Shown piece after piece: positions 14,854 through 24,286 of a stretch of DNA of 52,319 nt (its first letter is position 1; each line of letters starts with the position of its first letter). Origin of the DNA: an uncultured Actinomyces sp. (GTDB taxonomy: Bacteria > Actinomycetota > Actinomycetes > Actinomycetales > Actinomycetaceae); NCBI GenBank assembly GCA_938014245.1, contig CALLSD010000030.1:1-52319 (forward strand). Reading direction: 5' to 3'. The notes beneath the pieces were generated by a model. It was not told where the DNA came from. It saw only the letters and a list, made by a program, of their open reading frames with translations, and did not search any database. Made by a program: the position numbers and the translations under genes.

Positions 14854-16418
14854 GAGCGGCGTTTCCCTTGTGATCGACGAATGGTTTGCATGCACAGCAA
14901 CACCAGAAGAATTCCAGTTGATGCCCAGCTAATTTTAGCGGAATATGGCGCTATTCGCGCAGCCCAGGTTAGAGAAGAACGCAGTGGTACCTCGGCGGTT
15001 AAGATCGCAGATTGCATCCTACCGCTTTGAGCGACAACGCTTCCGTCAGGACGAACAATTATCGAATTTCCAGTTGTTGAAGCCTGAACCGTGGAACGTG
15101 AAAACTCGATCGCACGAAAACGCGCAATCTGAGTCTGTTGTGACCCTTCGGCACTAAGCCCAAAATGATAATTATTTGACGGAATAACGATTATCTGGCC
15201 ACCGGAAGCGACGCCTTCGCCGAGGAGATCCTCGTAAGCGACCTCAAAACAGATTCCCATCGCTAGAGGTACCACTCGCCCGTCCTGCACAGTGACATCG
15301 AAACGCGAAGAGTTATCCACAGCCTCGAGATCGATATCAACTTGTGCAGCCTCAGTTGCTAGACGCGAAATGATTGAGCGCGCTGGAATGTATTCACCGA
15401 AAGGCACCGGGATCTGCTTGCCGTAATAGGACTCGCTCAAGCCTGAACCCGGATACCATACGCCCATGTAGTTGTAGCGACGATCGTCTTGGACACGCGT
15501 AATACCCACCAGGATCGGTGCTTGGACATCTTGCGCTGCGGATCCAATCAGCCCTGAGACGAGGCGGTTATAAAGTGGATCGCGATCCGTTGAGGACTCC
15601 CCCCAGATGACAAGATCGACGTGGTCCTTCGACGCAGCTAGATCTTTCGTTAAACGCGCATGGTTTCCCGTGACCTTCCCGGGCTGAGCATAGGTTTCGA
15701 GAGCAGGAAGCTCGATGTTGCCCTGGATAGCTGCGACTGTGAGTGCGCCGTTTTCTTGGGAAGAATGTAGAGGAATGGCGATTGGCGCGCAGAAGATCGC
15801 AACAGCACCAACCAAGGCGAGCGGGCGCGAATACCAGTGCAGGCCTCCACGCTGGGTCAATTCAAATGCGCGCCGGAGACATACAGCGCATGCAATGACT
15901 GCTGCGCTCACAAGGACTTCCCCACCCCAGGGAGCCAAGTGACCTAGAGGCGTTGCAACCTGGGGATAAGCAAGATTGCCCCAGGGGAATCCTGACCAAG
16001 GAAAATGACTCCGTATCTGTTCGACACCCACCCAAGAAACCGCGGTTACAACCACCTGCCCGAGCGTGAAACGCGCCCAGGATAAACGCATGAGTCCGCT
16101 ATAAATCGCACCCCAGAACGAGAAAAACACAGTCTCAACGACACTCAAGGCAATCCACGGTAGAACGCTCCCTCCAGTTGCCTGAGCGGTCCATGGAATA
16201 AGCGGAAGCCAAAATGCGAGCCCCACAAGAAACATATAAAAGGCTGCGCGCCATGCACCGACTCTATCCACGCGGGAAATCATCAGCGCTGCCGAGGGGA
16301 TCATGACAATTGCGATGGACAGATCCGGGAATGATGCCCACAAGCCGCATCCTGATAAGAGACATACCGCGCCATCGAAGAGGGTTGGACGAAGACCTCG
16401 TGCTACTCGGCGTCCCAC
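14850..16418 (-). CDS. lnt: Apolipoprotein N-acyltransferase
   Basis: 522 residues. It N-acylates the lipidated Cys of lipoproteins at the membrane. Hydrophobic helices fill about 15-215, followed by a periplasmic-side nitrilase domain (about 225-480). The Glu-Lys-Cys triad is visible as WGES (family usually WPE), YYGKQIPVPFGEY and GICFEVAYEDL. A last membrane helix lies near 490-512. GTG start at 16418, overlapping the end of helY by 16 bases. It is followed directly by ppm1. Confidence 0.92.
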   Translation of the reverse strand: MGRRVARGLRPTLFDGAVCLLSGCGLWASFPDLSIAIVMIPSAALMISRVDRVGAWRAAFYMFLVGLAFWLPLIPWTAQATGGSVLPWIALSVVETVFFSFWGAIYSGLMRLSWARFTLGQVVVTAVSWVGVEQIRSHFPWSGFPWGNLAYPQVATPLGHLAPWGGEVLVSAAVIACAVCLRRAFELTQRGGLHWYSRPLALVGAVAIFCAPIAIPLHSSQENGALTVAAIQGNIELPALETYAQPGKVTGNHARLTKDLAASKDHVDLVIWGESSTDRDPLYNRLVSGLIGSAAQDVQAPILVGITRVQDDRRYNYMGVWYPGSGLSESYYGKQIPVPFGEYIPARSIISRLATEAAQVDIDLEAVDNSSRFDVTVQDGRVVPLAMGICFEVAYEDLLGEGVASGGQIIVIPSNNYHFGLSAEGSQQTQIARFRAIEFSRSTVQASTTGNSIIVRPDGSVVAQSGRMQSAILTAEVPLRSSLTWAARIAPYSAKISWASTGILLVLLCMQTIRRSQGKRRS

Positions 16419-19141
16419 GTGACCACTCCTCGAAGAAGAAGCTGGCGCGCATCTCGCGCTTTGGCGGCAAGAGCAGGTGAAGCAACATGACGGAGCTGAT
16501 CAAGAAGATCAACAACTTGGCGAACCCAGCGGACGAAATCTCCGGCAAGAAGAGGAGTCCCCCAAATTGCTGTCGTTAAAGTTGCGCCATTCGCCCACGC
16601 GATTACCGCCTGTGCAAGTCCGGGATCAAGCTCAGGAGTTAAAGGAACCCCGAGTTCCTTTTCGACCGAAATAACCGATTGTGACAAGGCGAAAGTTTGT
16701 TCCCAGGCGCGCGCAAGAACTGTTGAACTTGCCGTCCACGGCTCAACCCCGGCCGATTCTTCTCCTCGTGCTTGATAAACGCAGGTTGAGGCAATGGCAG
16801 CCAATTCTGGGGCCGAAAGATTGTCCCAAACCCCGCGTTGAAGAGCTTCGACAACAATAAGATCTCGTTCGCCAAAGACACGTCTCAACACTTCGCCGGA
16901 AGGCATCACGCGATCATCAACTAAAAATCCCATGCGGTCGAGAACCGCACATACGCGGTCAAACTGAGATGCGACAGAATTTGTTCGACCGTCAATCCGC
17001 TTGAGAAGCTTCTCATACTCAGCATTCTTCTTCGCCCACGTATGCCCCGCGCGCGCATGCTCATCGCGGTGCGGGCATGCGTGGACTGGGTGCCGTCGAA
17101 TATCTGCCCGAAGTGCGGCGATCTCACGATCAATCGGCAATGCCTGTGGTGAGGAATTATTCTTCGCCTTTCCGCTGGCTCGAAGTTCGCGGAAACGATG
17201 CGCCCACTCTTCGCGTCCCCGATGGCGACGTAATGCCTCGGAAGGAGGAACGCGTAGCACGGCAACAAGTTCGAGGCTTCCGCTCAAGTCCTCCAAACTC
17301 AAGGTATGGAAACGCCCATCGCTTCCTAAAGTCTTGAGCAAGGGACGCATGCCCGCGGAATGCTGAAGTTCAAGCGCAAGGTATCGACGGGCCTTACGTT
17401 TAACACCAATATCGAAAACCTGACCGGGCTTCAGAGAGCGGAATAGCTCTTGGTCTTGCCTCCTGCGCTCGCTCGTATGTTCACGAGACGCTTCCTTCTC
17501 AAGGCGTGCGAGACGGTCACGCATACTGAAGTACTCGTGGGCATCGCCTCGAGAGCACTCAACATGCTCTCCTAAAGAATCCAAGTCCTTCTCAAGAGCG
17601 CGCGCGCTCTGAGCGAGATGCACGACTGAGGAATCGGCTTGGAACTGGGCAAAAGACGATTCCAAGACTTTTCTCGTTGCCTTGCGCGAGGAATGCGCAA
17701 GCAGATTAACCACCATGTTGTATGTCGGATGGAATGCACTCACAAGCGGATAAGTACGTTTCGAGGCCAGAGCCGCGACTTCCTCCGGGGCAATGTCTCG
17801 ACGCCCGCTGACGACCACATGACCTTCGACATCAATCCCGCGCCGTCCTGCACGTCCTGAAAGCTGCGTAAACTCGCCGGCCGACAAACGAACGTGCTCA
17901 GCACCGTTCCACTTTTGCAAAGACTCAATCACGACACAACGCGCAGGCATATTGATACCCAAAGCAAGAGTCTCTGTGGCATAGACAATGCGCAAAAGCC
18001 CCATGGTGAAGAGCTTTTCAACCGTTTCCTTCATCAGTGGGAGCATCCCCGCGTGATGCGCAGCCACTCCCCTCTCAAGGGCGCGAATCCACGGATCAAT
18101 CCCTAAAACCGCGTAGTCCTCAACCGGAATGGAGCTCACCGCTGATTGCGCAATATTGCGGATACGTTCAGCCTGGGAACGAGTCGTCAGACTCACTCCG
18201 GAAGCAAGGACTTCACTAACCGCGTCCTCGCAGCCCGCACGAGAAAAAATGAAAACGATCGCCGGTAGAAGATTTGCTCGGTCTAAAGTGATCACGGTTG
18301 CGGGACGCGAACGAAAACGGCGTTGACTCAGACGTCGCCCCTGGGGTGAACATGCGTAGAGAAGTTCAGGGTTGAGCCGCTCGGATTGTCCAGTGCCTCG
18401 ACGTGAGGGCGCATAGACATCATAGAGTTCGCCGTCAACGAGCATGTGCTGGAACAGGGGAACAGGACGTGTTTCAGAAATGATGACCTCGCAAGAACCA
18501 CGAACCTGGCCGATCCATTCCCCAAACTCCTCGGCGTTCGACACGGTCGCGGACAACGCCACAACCCGCGTGTGCTGGGGCAAATGAATAAGCACTTCTT
18601 CCCAGACCGGGCCGCGGAAACGATCCGCGAGATAGTGCACTTCGTCAAGCACAACATGACTGAGCGTGCTCAAGTCTGCACCCATGTAAATCATGTTCCG
18701 CAAAACTTCGGTGGTCATGACGATGATGGGCGCATCAGGATTAATCGACGTATCGCCGGTGAGGAGGCCCACTCGGTCCTCGCCGTAACGCTTCTGAAAA
18801 TCAGCAAACTTCTGATTAGACAGTGCCTTAATTGGTGTTGTGTAGAAAGCACGTGAATCGGTCGACAATGAGAGCGCCACAGCGAACTCACCAACAACCG
18901 TCTTTCCAGCCCCGGTCGGCGCTGCCACAAGGACGCTGTGTCCAGCTTCAAGCGCATCCATCGCGCGGATTTGGAAGTCGTCAGGCCTAAAACTCAAAGT
19001 ATCGACGTACTTCTGACGGAACGAGCGGTCAATGCGCTGCTGACGTCGAAAGGCCTGCATTCCCTGTGCGGGAGACCATTCGCTTTCATTCGGTTCTTGT
19101 GCGTCCATTGATGCGCGACGTCGCTTCCGTGCTGGACTCAC
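16403..19141 (-). CDS. helY: DEAD/DEAH helicase HelY (Ski2/Mtr4-like)
   Basis: 912 residues. Motifs: Walker A APTGAGKT (74-81), TTPIKALSNQ, DEVH (166-169), SAT, and motif VI QLSGRAGRRGID. The long C-terminal region includes the DSHCT-type helical domain (about 740-910). It is probably an RNA helicase; the actinobacterial HelY role is not well defined. The start is GTG at 19141, forming a GTGA overlap with pafC. In many actinobacteria tatA and tatC sit between pafC and helY; here they are absent. lnt follows with a 16-base overlap. Confidence 0.93.
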   Translation of the reverse strand: MSPARKRRRASMDAQEPNESEWSPAQGMQAFRRQQRIDRSFRQKYVDTLSFRPDDFQIRAMDALEAGHSVLVAAPTGAGKTVVGEFAVALSLSTDSRAFYTTPIKALSNQKFADFQKRYGEDRVGLLTGDTSINPDAPIIVMTTEVLRNMIYMGADLSTLSHVVLDEVHYLADRFRGPVWEEVLIHLPQHTRVVALSATVSNAEEFGEWIGQVRGSCEVIISETRPVPLFQHMLVDGELYDVYAPSRRGTGQSERLNPELLYACSPQGRRLSQRRFRSRPATVITLDRANLLPAIVFIFSRAGCEDAVSEVLASGVSLTTRSQAERIRNIAQSAVSSIPVEDYAVLGIDPWIRALERGVAAHHAGMLPLMKETVEKLFTMGLLRIVYATETLALGINMPARCVVIESLQKWNGAEHVRLSAGEFTQLSGRAGRRGIDVEGHVVVSGRRDIAPEEVAALASKRTYPLVSAFHPTYNMVVNLLAHSSRKATRKVLESSFAQFQADSSVVHLAQSARALEKDLDSLGEHVECSRGDAHEYFSMRDRLARLEKEASREHTSERRRQDQELFRSLKPGQVFDIGVKRKARRYLALELQHSAGMRPLLKTLGSDGRFHTLSLEDLSGSLELVAVLRVPPSEALRRHRGREEWAHRFRELRASGKAKNNSSPQALPIDREIAALRADIRRHPVHACPHRDEHARAGHTWAKKNAEYEKLLKRIDGRTNSVASQFDRVCAVLDRMGFLVDDRVMPSGEVLRRVFGERDLIVVEALQRGVWDNLSAPELAAIASTCVYQARGEESAGVEPWTASSTVLARAWEQTFALSQSVISVEKELGVPLTPELDPGLAQAVIAWANGATLTTAIWGTPLLAGDFVRWVRQVVDLLDQLRHVASPALAAKARDARQLLLRGVVTWDAE

Positions 19142-20103
19142 TCACCGCTCCTCATCTCTTGAAAATGATCCCAGTCTTCAAGCGCCTGTAGTGCGTAAGT
19201 AGCCATGCGTAAGCGCCATGAGGCCGGGCAATCAATGATATCTGCCGAAATATCGCACAGCAGTGCGAGAACCCATGCTTCATTCCACACTGGCAAACTC
19301 AGCGTCACGGTTTCAGCGTCTTCTCTCAGCAGCGTGCACTCATAGTCTTCGCAGAGCCACCGTGCACCCTGGGAGACGGTGAGGGTGAGGGACTGAGGTG
19401 CCGCGGCATCGGGAATCGCGACTCGAGGTCGCCGCCCGCCGATCTGTAGTGAATCGATATGGGTAACGTTATAGCTTCGATGGAGCTCTCGGTGCGGATC
19501 CCAAGCATCGAGAATCCACGCATCAGCAAGGCGACGGAGCCCAAGCGCAAAGACGTGACGAGGGGTGCGGATCTGGCCCGTCTGATATGTGAATGACACC
19601 TCGAGACGCTCTGCGATGGCCTCGCGAAGTTGAGCAACCGTATCGTCTTTGCCGTTCTTCGCGCGAGGCTGCTCCTCATCGAGTATGTGGATAATCTCCC
19701 TGTCCTTGGAAGACGACGTAGCCTGTTCCTGCGCAAGGCGAGAGAGCTTAGCAGCAGCACTCAAAAGTGCGTTTTTCTCCGCTTCCCGCAGGTGCGGAGA
19801 GAGCGCACGTAAAGCGACAAGCAAAGTTGCGGCCTCGGCAGGGGTAAATGAAGGCAGCGACGGAAGGGTACTCCCCCGCATCACGACGATTTCTTCTTCG
19901 TCGTAAAGTTGCCAGTCGATCCCATAGGAACGATCAAGCATAGAATCACCGATCTCCCCCATGTACTCGATATCCCTGCGCACTTGGCGGGAGGTACGCC
20001 CAAAGTGCTGTGCAATTTGGCGAACGGTGTGACCGGGATTGTCTTTAATCCACGAGGCCATGGCGAGAATGCGCGCGACCTGCAGTTGGGATTCTTCAGG
20101 CAT
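19138..20103 (-). CDS. pafC: PafC, WYL-domain transcriptional regulator
   Basis: 321 residues. N-terminal helix-turn-helix (about 10-60: HTVRQIAQHFGRTSRQVRRDIEYM), then a WYL domain (about 150-235, with EVSFTYQTG and HVFALGLRRLADAWILDAWD) and a C-terminal WCX domain. PafB and PafC form a heterodimer that activates the LexA-independent DNA-damage response in mycobacteria, probably sensing ssDNA through WYL. It overlaps pafB by eight bases and helY by four, so all three are one unit. Confidence 0.92.
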   Translation of the reverse strand: MPEESQLQVARILAMASWIKDNPGHTVRQIAQHFGRTSRQVRRDIEYMGEIGDSMLDRSYGIDWQLYDEEEIVVMRGSTLPSLPSFTPAEAATLLVALRALSPHLREAEKNALLSAAAKLSRLAQEQATSSSKDREIIHILDEEQPRAKNGKDDTVAQLREAIAERLEVSFTYQTGQIRTPRHVFALGLRRLADAWILDAWDPHRELHRSYNVTHIDSLQIGGRRPRVAIPDAAAPQSLTLTVSQGARWLCEDYECTLLREDAETVTLSLPVWNEAWVLALLCDISADIIDCPASWRLRMATYALQALEDWDHFQEMRSGE

Positions 20104-21013
20104 GGCTTACCTCTCCGTAGCGAGAAGCCTTTTCAAGGCGGGATCGAAGATCCTTAACGAAGGGCTCGGGAGAGAGAGGAACACAATCGGCAGCGTGGAG
20201 AAGAACGAACTGGAGCCAATAGTGATAGGGAGCAAGATGGCCAGTGAAGATAGGCCACTCCCCCAAGGTGTCTTCCTGAGGAAGATCATGCATCCGGGCT
20301 TCTTCGAATGCTGGCGATGCTTCACGTACGGCGAAGAGGGGCTGCAGCGGGCGCGAAATGTCGATGGTCTCACTGCGGGGTGAATGAGTACGAGCATCCC
20401 CGGGCTCGCCGAGCACCTCGATCGGCCCAAGGATTCGAGAGAGCCTGAAAGTTCTTTCGCCTTCGCGGTCAAGATCGAAGCCTTGAAGATAGATCGCTGC
20501 CCCTGAAACCACGAGGTTCCAAGGCTCTACCGCTCGAGTTTGCGTTGACTTTGGACTGCGATAGAGGAATGAGACCACGCTTTGGCTTGTAATGGCTTGG
20601 TAGAGAGGCAGTACGTTTTCGGAGCCTGAGAGACGAAGCTGGATGGCCTCGCGCGAGCGCGATTCCATGTGTGCACGGAGTTTCGACGATGCAATCTGAG
20701 TGGTATCCGGGGTTTGCCAGGCAGATGCTGCCAGGTCGATGAGGGTCATCTCTTCGGCTGTAAAATCAATACCTTGTTGAGACGGGGACGCTAGTCGATA
20801 AATGACTTCGTCACCTCTGCGTAAAACGGTGATCTCGACTCCAACTTTCTTCAAGCTGTTCTTATCGCGCGAAAAAGCTGAATCGAAAGCATCATCGCTG
20901 AGGGTGCGATAGTGGGTGAGCCGACGGATCTGAGACCGAGAACGCCCACGTTCTGCAGAGGTGAGGTCAAAGAGAAGGTCGAGGATTCGTACGCTGGTAT
21001 CGTTGCCCTCCAC
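20096..21013 (-). CDS. pafB: PafB, WYL-domain transcriptional regulator
   Basis: 305 residues. N-terminal winged helix (about 8-70), WYL domain (about 150-215, with VVSFLYRSP, EPWNLVVSGAAIYLQGFDLD and RTFRLSRI) and a C-terminal extension. It is the partner of PafC. The start is GTG at 21013 with AAGGAGG seven bases upstream, one of the strongest ribosome sites in the window. It is the first gene of pafB-pafC-helY-lnt-ppm1, divergent from a glycosyltransferase. It lies about 18 kb from pafA, to which it is often adjacent in other actinobacteria. Confidence 0.92.
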   Translation of the reverse strand: MEGNDTSVRILDLLFDLTSAERGRSRSQIRRLTHYRTLSDDAFDSAFSRDKNSLKKVGVEITVLRRGDEVIYRLASPSQQGIDFTAEEMTLIDLAASAWQTPDTTQIASSKLRAHMESRSREAIQLRLSGSENVLPLYQAITSQSVVSFLYRSPKSTQTRAVEPWNLVVSGAAIYLQGFDLDREGERTFRLSRILGPIEVLGEPGDARTHSPRSETIDISRPLQPLFAVREASPAFEEARMHDLPQEDTLGEWPIFTGHLAPYHYWLQFVLLHAADCVPLSPEPFVKDLRSRLEKASRYGEVSHA

Positions 21014-21111
21014 GATGTCTCCTCCTTGTGACAGAATTGATCCAAGCTTTAGCCTAGTAGGCCTAAGGTACGCCAGCGAGCAAAGACACGGTCAGACGAC
21101 GGGAGTTGGCT

Positions 21112-22260
21112 GTGAGGATCCTTCTTTCGGCAAGTGACTATACGAACCTTACAAACGGTCTTGCGCGCTCTGCCCGTGATTTTTATCAAGGATTGCGCGA
21201 GCGTGGGCACGAGGTCAAAGTACTGTCTTACGGTGAGAAATCTTCACTGGATTACCCGCTTCCAGAGTTGCGTATTCCTATGCTCAACGCATATATCCAC
21301 GCGCAGAACTTCCGCATCGCGCGTCCAGATCTTCACGTGATGAGGGCTGCGCTTCAGTGGGCAGATATCGTCTATGTTGAAGATCCTTTGCCCGCGAACG
21401 CCGTCCTGGTTCGGGAGGCGAAGCGGGTCCAGATCCCGATTGTCGGAAGTTTCCATGTCTATCCGGAGAATTTCCTTGCGCCGTTCCCGGCATTGAACCG
21501 TCCGAGCGTCAATCGAGCTTTGTATAGGTTGTTCTACACGTCGGTCTACTCGTTCTGCGATTGCATTCATGCGCCAACTCAAGCGGTCAAGGAACGTTTA
21601 GAGCGCTTTGGGTACAAGGTTCCAATTGAGGCATTCTCAAACGGATTGCCGCACTCGTGGATTCCCGATGTCCTACCGTCATCTTCGCGCGGGGAAATTA
21701 AAACATCGCAGGCAACGCGCAGGTTTACTCTTGTCTCAACGGGACGGTACGCGCCAGAAAAGAACCATGAAGTATTGCTGCGTGCTCTTGCATACTCGCG
21801 ACATGCACCAGCAATTGATCTCTATTTGCCAGGACGTGGCCCTCTTGAAAACAAACTACGGCGTCTAGCTTCTCCCCTATCTGCCACTGTTCATTTTGGC
21901 TTCATTTCACATGAGGACTTGCAAGGGCTTCTCGACCGTGCGGATTTGTATGTTCACTGCGCAAGAGTCGAGATTGAAGGTCTTGCGGCTCTTGAGGCGA
22001 TGGCCCGAGGAGTCACGCCTTTGATCGCGCGATCTGAAGAGTCTTCAACCTGGCAATACGCGCAAGATGAACGCTGCGTGTTTCCCTACGACAATCCTGT
22101 GAAGCTTGCCCGGCTCATTGACTATTGGCTTGACCACCCTCGCGAATGCCGCAGTATTGGAATGAAACACTACGAGCGGGCACGGGCACTCAGCATGACA
22201 CACAGCATTGATGCTATGGAGTCTTTGCTTGTGCGAACGTATCGTTCGTACACACGCTAA
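21112..22260 (+). CDS. GT4-family glycosyltransferase
   Basis: 382 residues with two Rossmann domains. The N-terminal acceptor domain begins MRILLSASDY; the C-terminal donor domain carries FTLVSTGRYAPEKNHEVLLRAL, a GPLENKL stretch and the E-x7-E signature (EIEGLAALEAMARG). It uses a nucleotide sugar; donor and acceptor cannot be told from sequence. The start at GTG 21112 is chosen because GGGAG lies six bases upstream; the in-frame TTG at 21106 overlaps that site. It stands alone, divergent from pafB. Confidence 0.88.
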   Translation: MRILLSASDYTNLTNGLARSARDFYQGLRERGHEVKVLSYGEKSSLDYPLPELRIPMLNAYIHAQNFRIARPDLHVMRAALQWADIVYVEDPLPANAVLVREAKRVQIPIVGSFHVYPENFLAPFPALNRPSVNRALYRLFYTSVYSFCDCIHAPTQAVKERLERFGYKVPIEAFSNGLPHSWIPDVLPSSSRGEIKTSQATRRFTLVSTGRYAPEKNHEVLLRALAYSRHAPAIDLYLPGRGPLENKLRRLASPLSATVHFGFISHEDLQGLLDRADLYVHCARVEIEGLAALEAMARGVTPLIARSEESSTWQYAQDERCVFPYDNPVKLARLIDYWLDHPRECRSIGMKHYERARALSMTHSIDAMESLLVRTYRSYTR

Positions 22261-22293
22261 TGCCCTCAGACAACAATTGGCTGTCTGAGGGCA
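22261..22293. terminator. Terminator hairpin between convergent genes
   Basis: A perfect 12-bp stem (22261-22272 with 22282-22293) with a nine-base loop, starting right after the glycosyltransferase stop. No clear T run; it probably serves both directions. Confidence 0.65.
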
Positions 22294-22310
22294 CGCGGAA
22301 AATACTAGAA

Positions 22311-23306
22311 CTACGACCGTGGTACGTAATCGTTAGTCATCACTTGATCAAGCGACACGTCTTGTTGAAGTAGCCCGGAAACCGATGACATAAAGCTCAG
22401 CATTTCGTTCCATCTGCTCGTATCCTGTTCAAGCGAAACTGTCGAATTCGCGCCAAGAATCAGCAGATTCGTCGCAGTCAGAATCTTCGTCGCTGTTTCT
22501 CGAGTTTTCTCGTCGCTCAGTGTCGTATCGCGTTTCTCGGTCGCTGCAAAGGCTTGGTCAGGGTGTTCGACAGCGGTCGTCATGCCTTCCTGAGTAGCTG
22601 CCAGCAACTCTTTAAGTTCGTTCGCATGATCTTTTGCCCACTGGGGTGTTGTTACCAGAGAGGCTGACACGAGTGGAATAGTGCAGTCACATTCCACCGC
22701 CTGTGCATCAACTCCAGCGGCGGAAAGCTGTACGGCCTCGTTATTTGCAAAACCGACAATTGCGTCGACGTCCCCCGTACTCAAAGCAGAGGTCTGGGTA
22801 TAGCCAATCGAGATAACATTGACGTCAGAAGTCGTCATGTTAGCGCTTGCAAGGTACGCCTGAAGAGCGAGCCAAGAAGATCCGTACTCCCCCGGGATCC
22901 CAACTTTCTTTCCTTTAAGGTCACCAACGGTCTTAATTCCGGTGTCTTTCCTCGTCAGAATCACATTGGGTTGTTCGCGGTAGTAGGTCGCTACCGAGAT
23001 GACGTCCATGCCCTGAGAGCGCGCTTGGACGACTTCGTCGCCGGTTGCCAGAACAACTTGTTCGTCTCCGCTCACGAGCGCCGTGAAAACGCCTTCGTCG
23101 TTGCCGTGATGACGAAGCTCGACGTTGAGTTTGTGGGAAGAATAGTTCCCATTGTCTAGGGCAAGGTAGATGCCAGAAAACTGGACATTGGGAACGTAGG
23201 TTAGACCGATAACGGTTGCACCGCTTGAGTGAGTTCCACCGTGACATCCACCGAGTAGAACGACTCCCGCAGCCAGTGCGGCAACCTTACGTAATACAGG
23301 ACGCAT
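22311..23306 (-). CDS. ribY: Substrate-binding lipoprotein of a putative riboflavin ABC transporter (NMT1/THI5-like)
   Basis: 331 residues. A lipoprotein signal peptide ends in LLGGC (Cys21). The mature part is a type-2 periplasmic-binding fold of the NMT1/THI5 family (TYVPNVQFSGIYLALDNG, GDEVVQARSQGMDVISVATYY, DLKGKKVGIPGEYGSSW). This family binds thiamine precursors or, when under FMN riboswitches, is predicted to bind riboflavin (RibY). The FMN riboswitch upstream of its operon makes riboflavin the best guess. The start at ATG 23306 has GGAG six bases upstream; a TTG four codons earlier overlaps it. It follows the permease after 25 bases. No ATPase gene is nearby. Confidence 0.85.
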   Translation of the reverse strand: MRPVLRKVAALAAGVVLLGGCHGGTHSSGATVIGLTYVPNVQFSGIYLALDNGNYSSHKLNVELRHHGNDEGVFTALVSGDEQVVLATGDEVVQARSQGMDVISVATYYREQPNVILTRKDTGIKTVGDLKGKKVGIPGEYGSSWLALQAYLASANMTTSDVNVISIGYTQTSALSTGDVDAIVGFANNEAVQLSAAGVDAQAVECDCTIPLVSASLVTTPQWAKDHANELKELLAATQEGMTTAVEHPDQAFAATEKRDTTLSDEKTRETATKILTATNLLILGANSTVSLEQDTSRWNEMLSFMSSVSGLLQQDVSLDQVMTNDYVPRS

Positions 23307-23331
23307 TATGCTCTCCAATCACATGTTCGTA

Positions 23332-24102
23332 CTAGTCGGTTTCCACCATGACGCGTGCCCGTGCTTCCCATGCGGACATGAGCAAGTAGATCAGTACCGC
23401 TTGGAGACACAGGAGAATGATGACAACAAACATTCCTGCTGTGTCGACATTCGTTCGCATTTGTGAGAGCAACATTCCGAGGCCCTTTCCTCCCATTACC
23501 ATTTCGCCAACGACTGCACCTGTAATTGAGAGGGTGAAGCCGTTACGGATTCCGGCAAGAATTGCCGGTGAGGCTAATGGAGTCTCAATTCGCAGAGCCA
23601 TCGTGAGGCCGGCCGCTCCATCGAGCTGAGCAGCCTCTAAGACCTGACGATCAAGGGATCGAAGACCCACAAGCGCAGAAATGAGGATCGGGAAAAAAGC
23701 GATCAATGCGCAAAGCATAGAAATCGGAACAAGACCGTATCCAAACCAGAGCACCAAAAAAGGAGCGAGGGCAACCGCAGGGAGTGCTTGAGAGGCCCCA
23801 AGGAGAGGTTCAATCGCATCCGATAGTGTCTGAAAACGGAAGATGCAGTAGCTCAGAGGCAGTGCGATACACACGCCCACGAGTCCGCCGACTAGAGCTT
23901 CTCCGCCGGTTCGCGCAAACGCGAGCCAGAGAGAGGACTGTTGAATAAGGGAGTATCCTCGGGCGAGGACGGCGTACGGCGAAGGAAGACGCCACGCTTG
24001 AATCCCGCTCCACGCAGTGATGCCCCACCAAATAAGGACGATACACGCAAGAACAAGCAGCGGGGCGAAAACAATGAGACGGCGAGAGGCTCGACGCTTC
24101 AC
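23332..24102 (-). CDS. ribX: ABC transporter permease, putative riboflavin uptake
   Basis: 256 residues with about six membrane spans. The binding-protein-dependent permease EAA-like loop is seen around LRSLDRQVLEAAQLDGAAG. It is related to SsuC/ThiX-type permeases. The GTG start at 24102 is chosen because AAGGA lies five bases upstream; an in-frame ATG at 24174 falls inside the riboswitch and is rejected. The 60 bases between aptamer and GTG form an apparent expression platform. It is the first gene of the ribX-ribY unit, transcribed from a promoter just after rpe. Confidence 0.85.
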   Translation of the reverse strand: MKRRASRRLIVFAPLLVLACIVLIWWGITAWSGIQAWRLPSPYAVLARGYSLIQQSSLWLAFARTGGEALVGGLVGVCIALPLSYCIFRFQTLSDAIEPLLGASQALPAVALAPFLVLWFGYGLVPISMLCALIAFFPILISALVGLRSLDRQVLEAAQLDGAAGLTMALRIETPLASPAILAGIRNGFTLSITGAVVGEMVMGGKGLGMLLSQMRTNVDTAGMFVVIILLCLQAVLIYLLMSAWEARARVMVETD

Positions 24103-24162
24103 GGTATTCCTTCCCGCACTTCGAGCTATGCAGCCGCTCAGCGGGGTATGAACCCGCTCAAC

Positions 24163-24280
24163 TACTTCTCCCATCCAGGCTTTAACTGTCGGTACTGGAG
24201 TTTCACCAGTTCAACCGCAATAGGTATTGCGGGTCGCGGACTATCACCGCCGGCTCGGACTTACACCGACCCCGAAGTAC
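24163..24280 (-). promoter_or_regulatory. FMN riboswitch (RFN element)
   Basis: Read on the minus strand the element has the conserved RFN blocks in order: GGGGTCGGTGTAAGTCCG, CCGGCGGTGATAGTCCGCGA, a variable stem with GCAATA and TATTGC, TGAACTGGTGAAACTCCAGT, ACCGACAGTTAAAG and GGATGGGAG. The closing P1 stem pairs TACTTC (24279-24274) with GAAGTA (24168-24163). It binds FMN and should lower ribXY expression when flavin is plentiful. Downstream, GCGGG (24157-24153), CCCCGC (24146-24141) and GCGGG next to the ribosome site (24117-24113) can form alternative pairings, pointing to control of translation. Confidence 0.95.
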
Positions 24281-24286
24281 ACGATC

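Noticed and set aside
24100..24174. Extension of the permease N terminus to the ATG at 24174
   Set aside because: The extra 24 codons fall in the conserved 3' end of the FMN riboswitch and its expression platform; a good ribosome site precedes the GTG at 24102.
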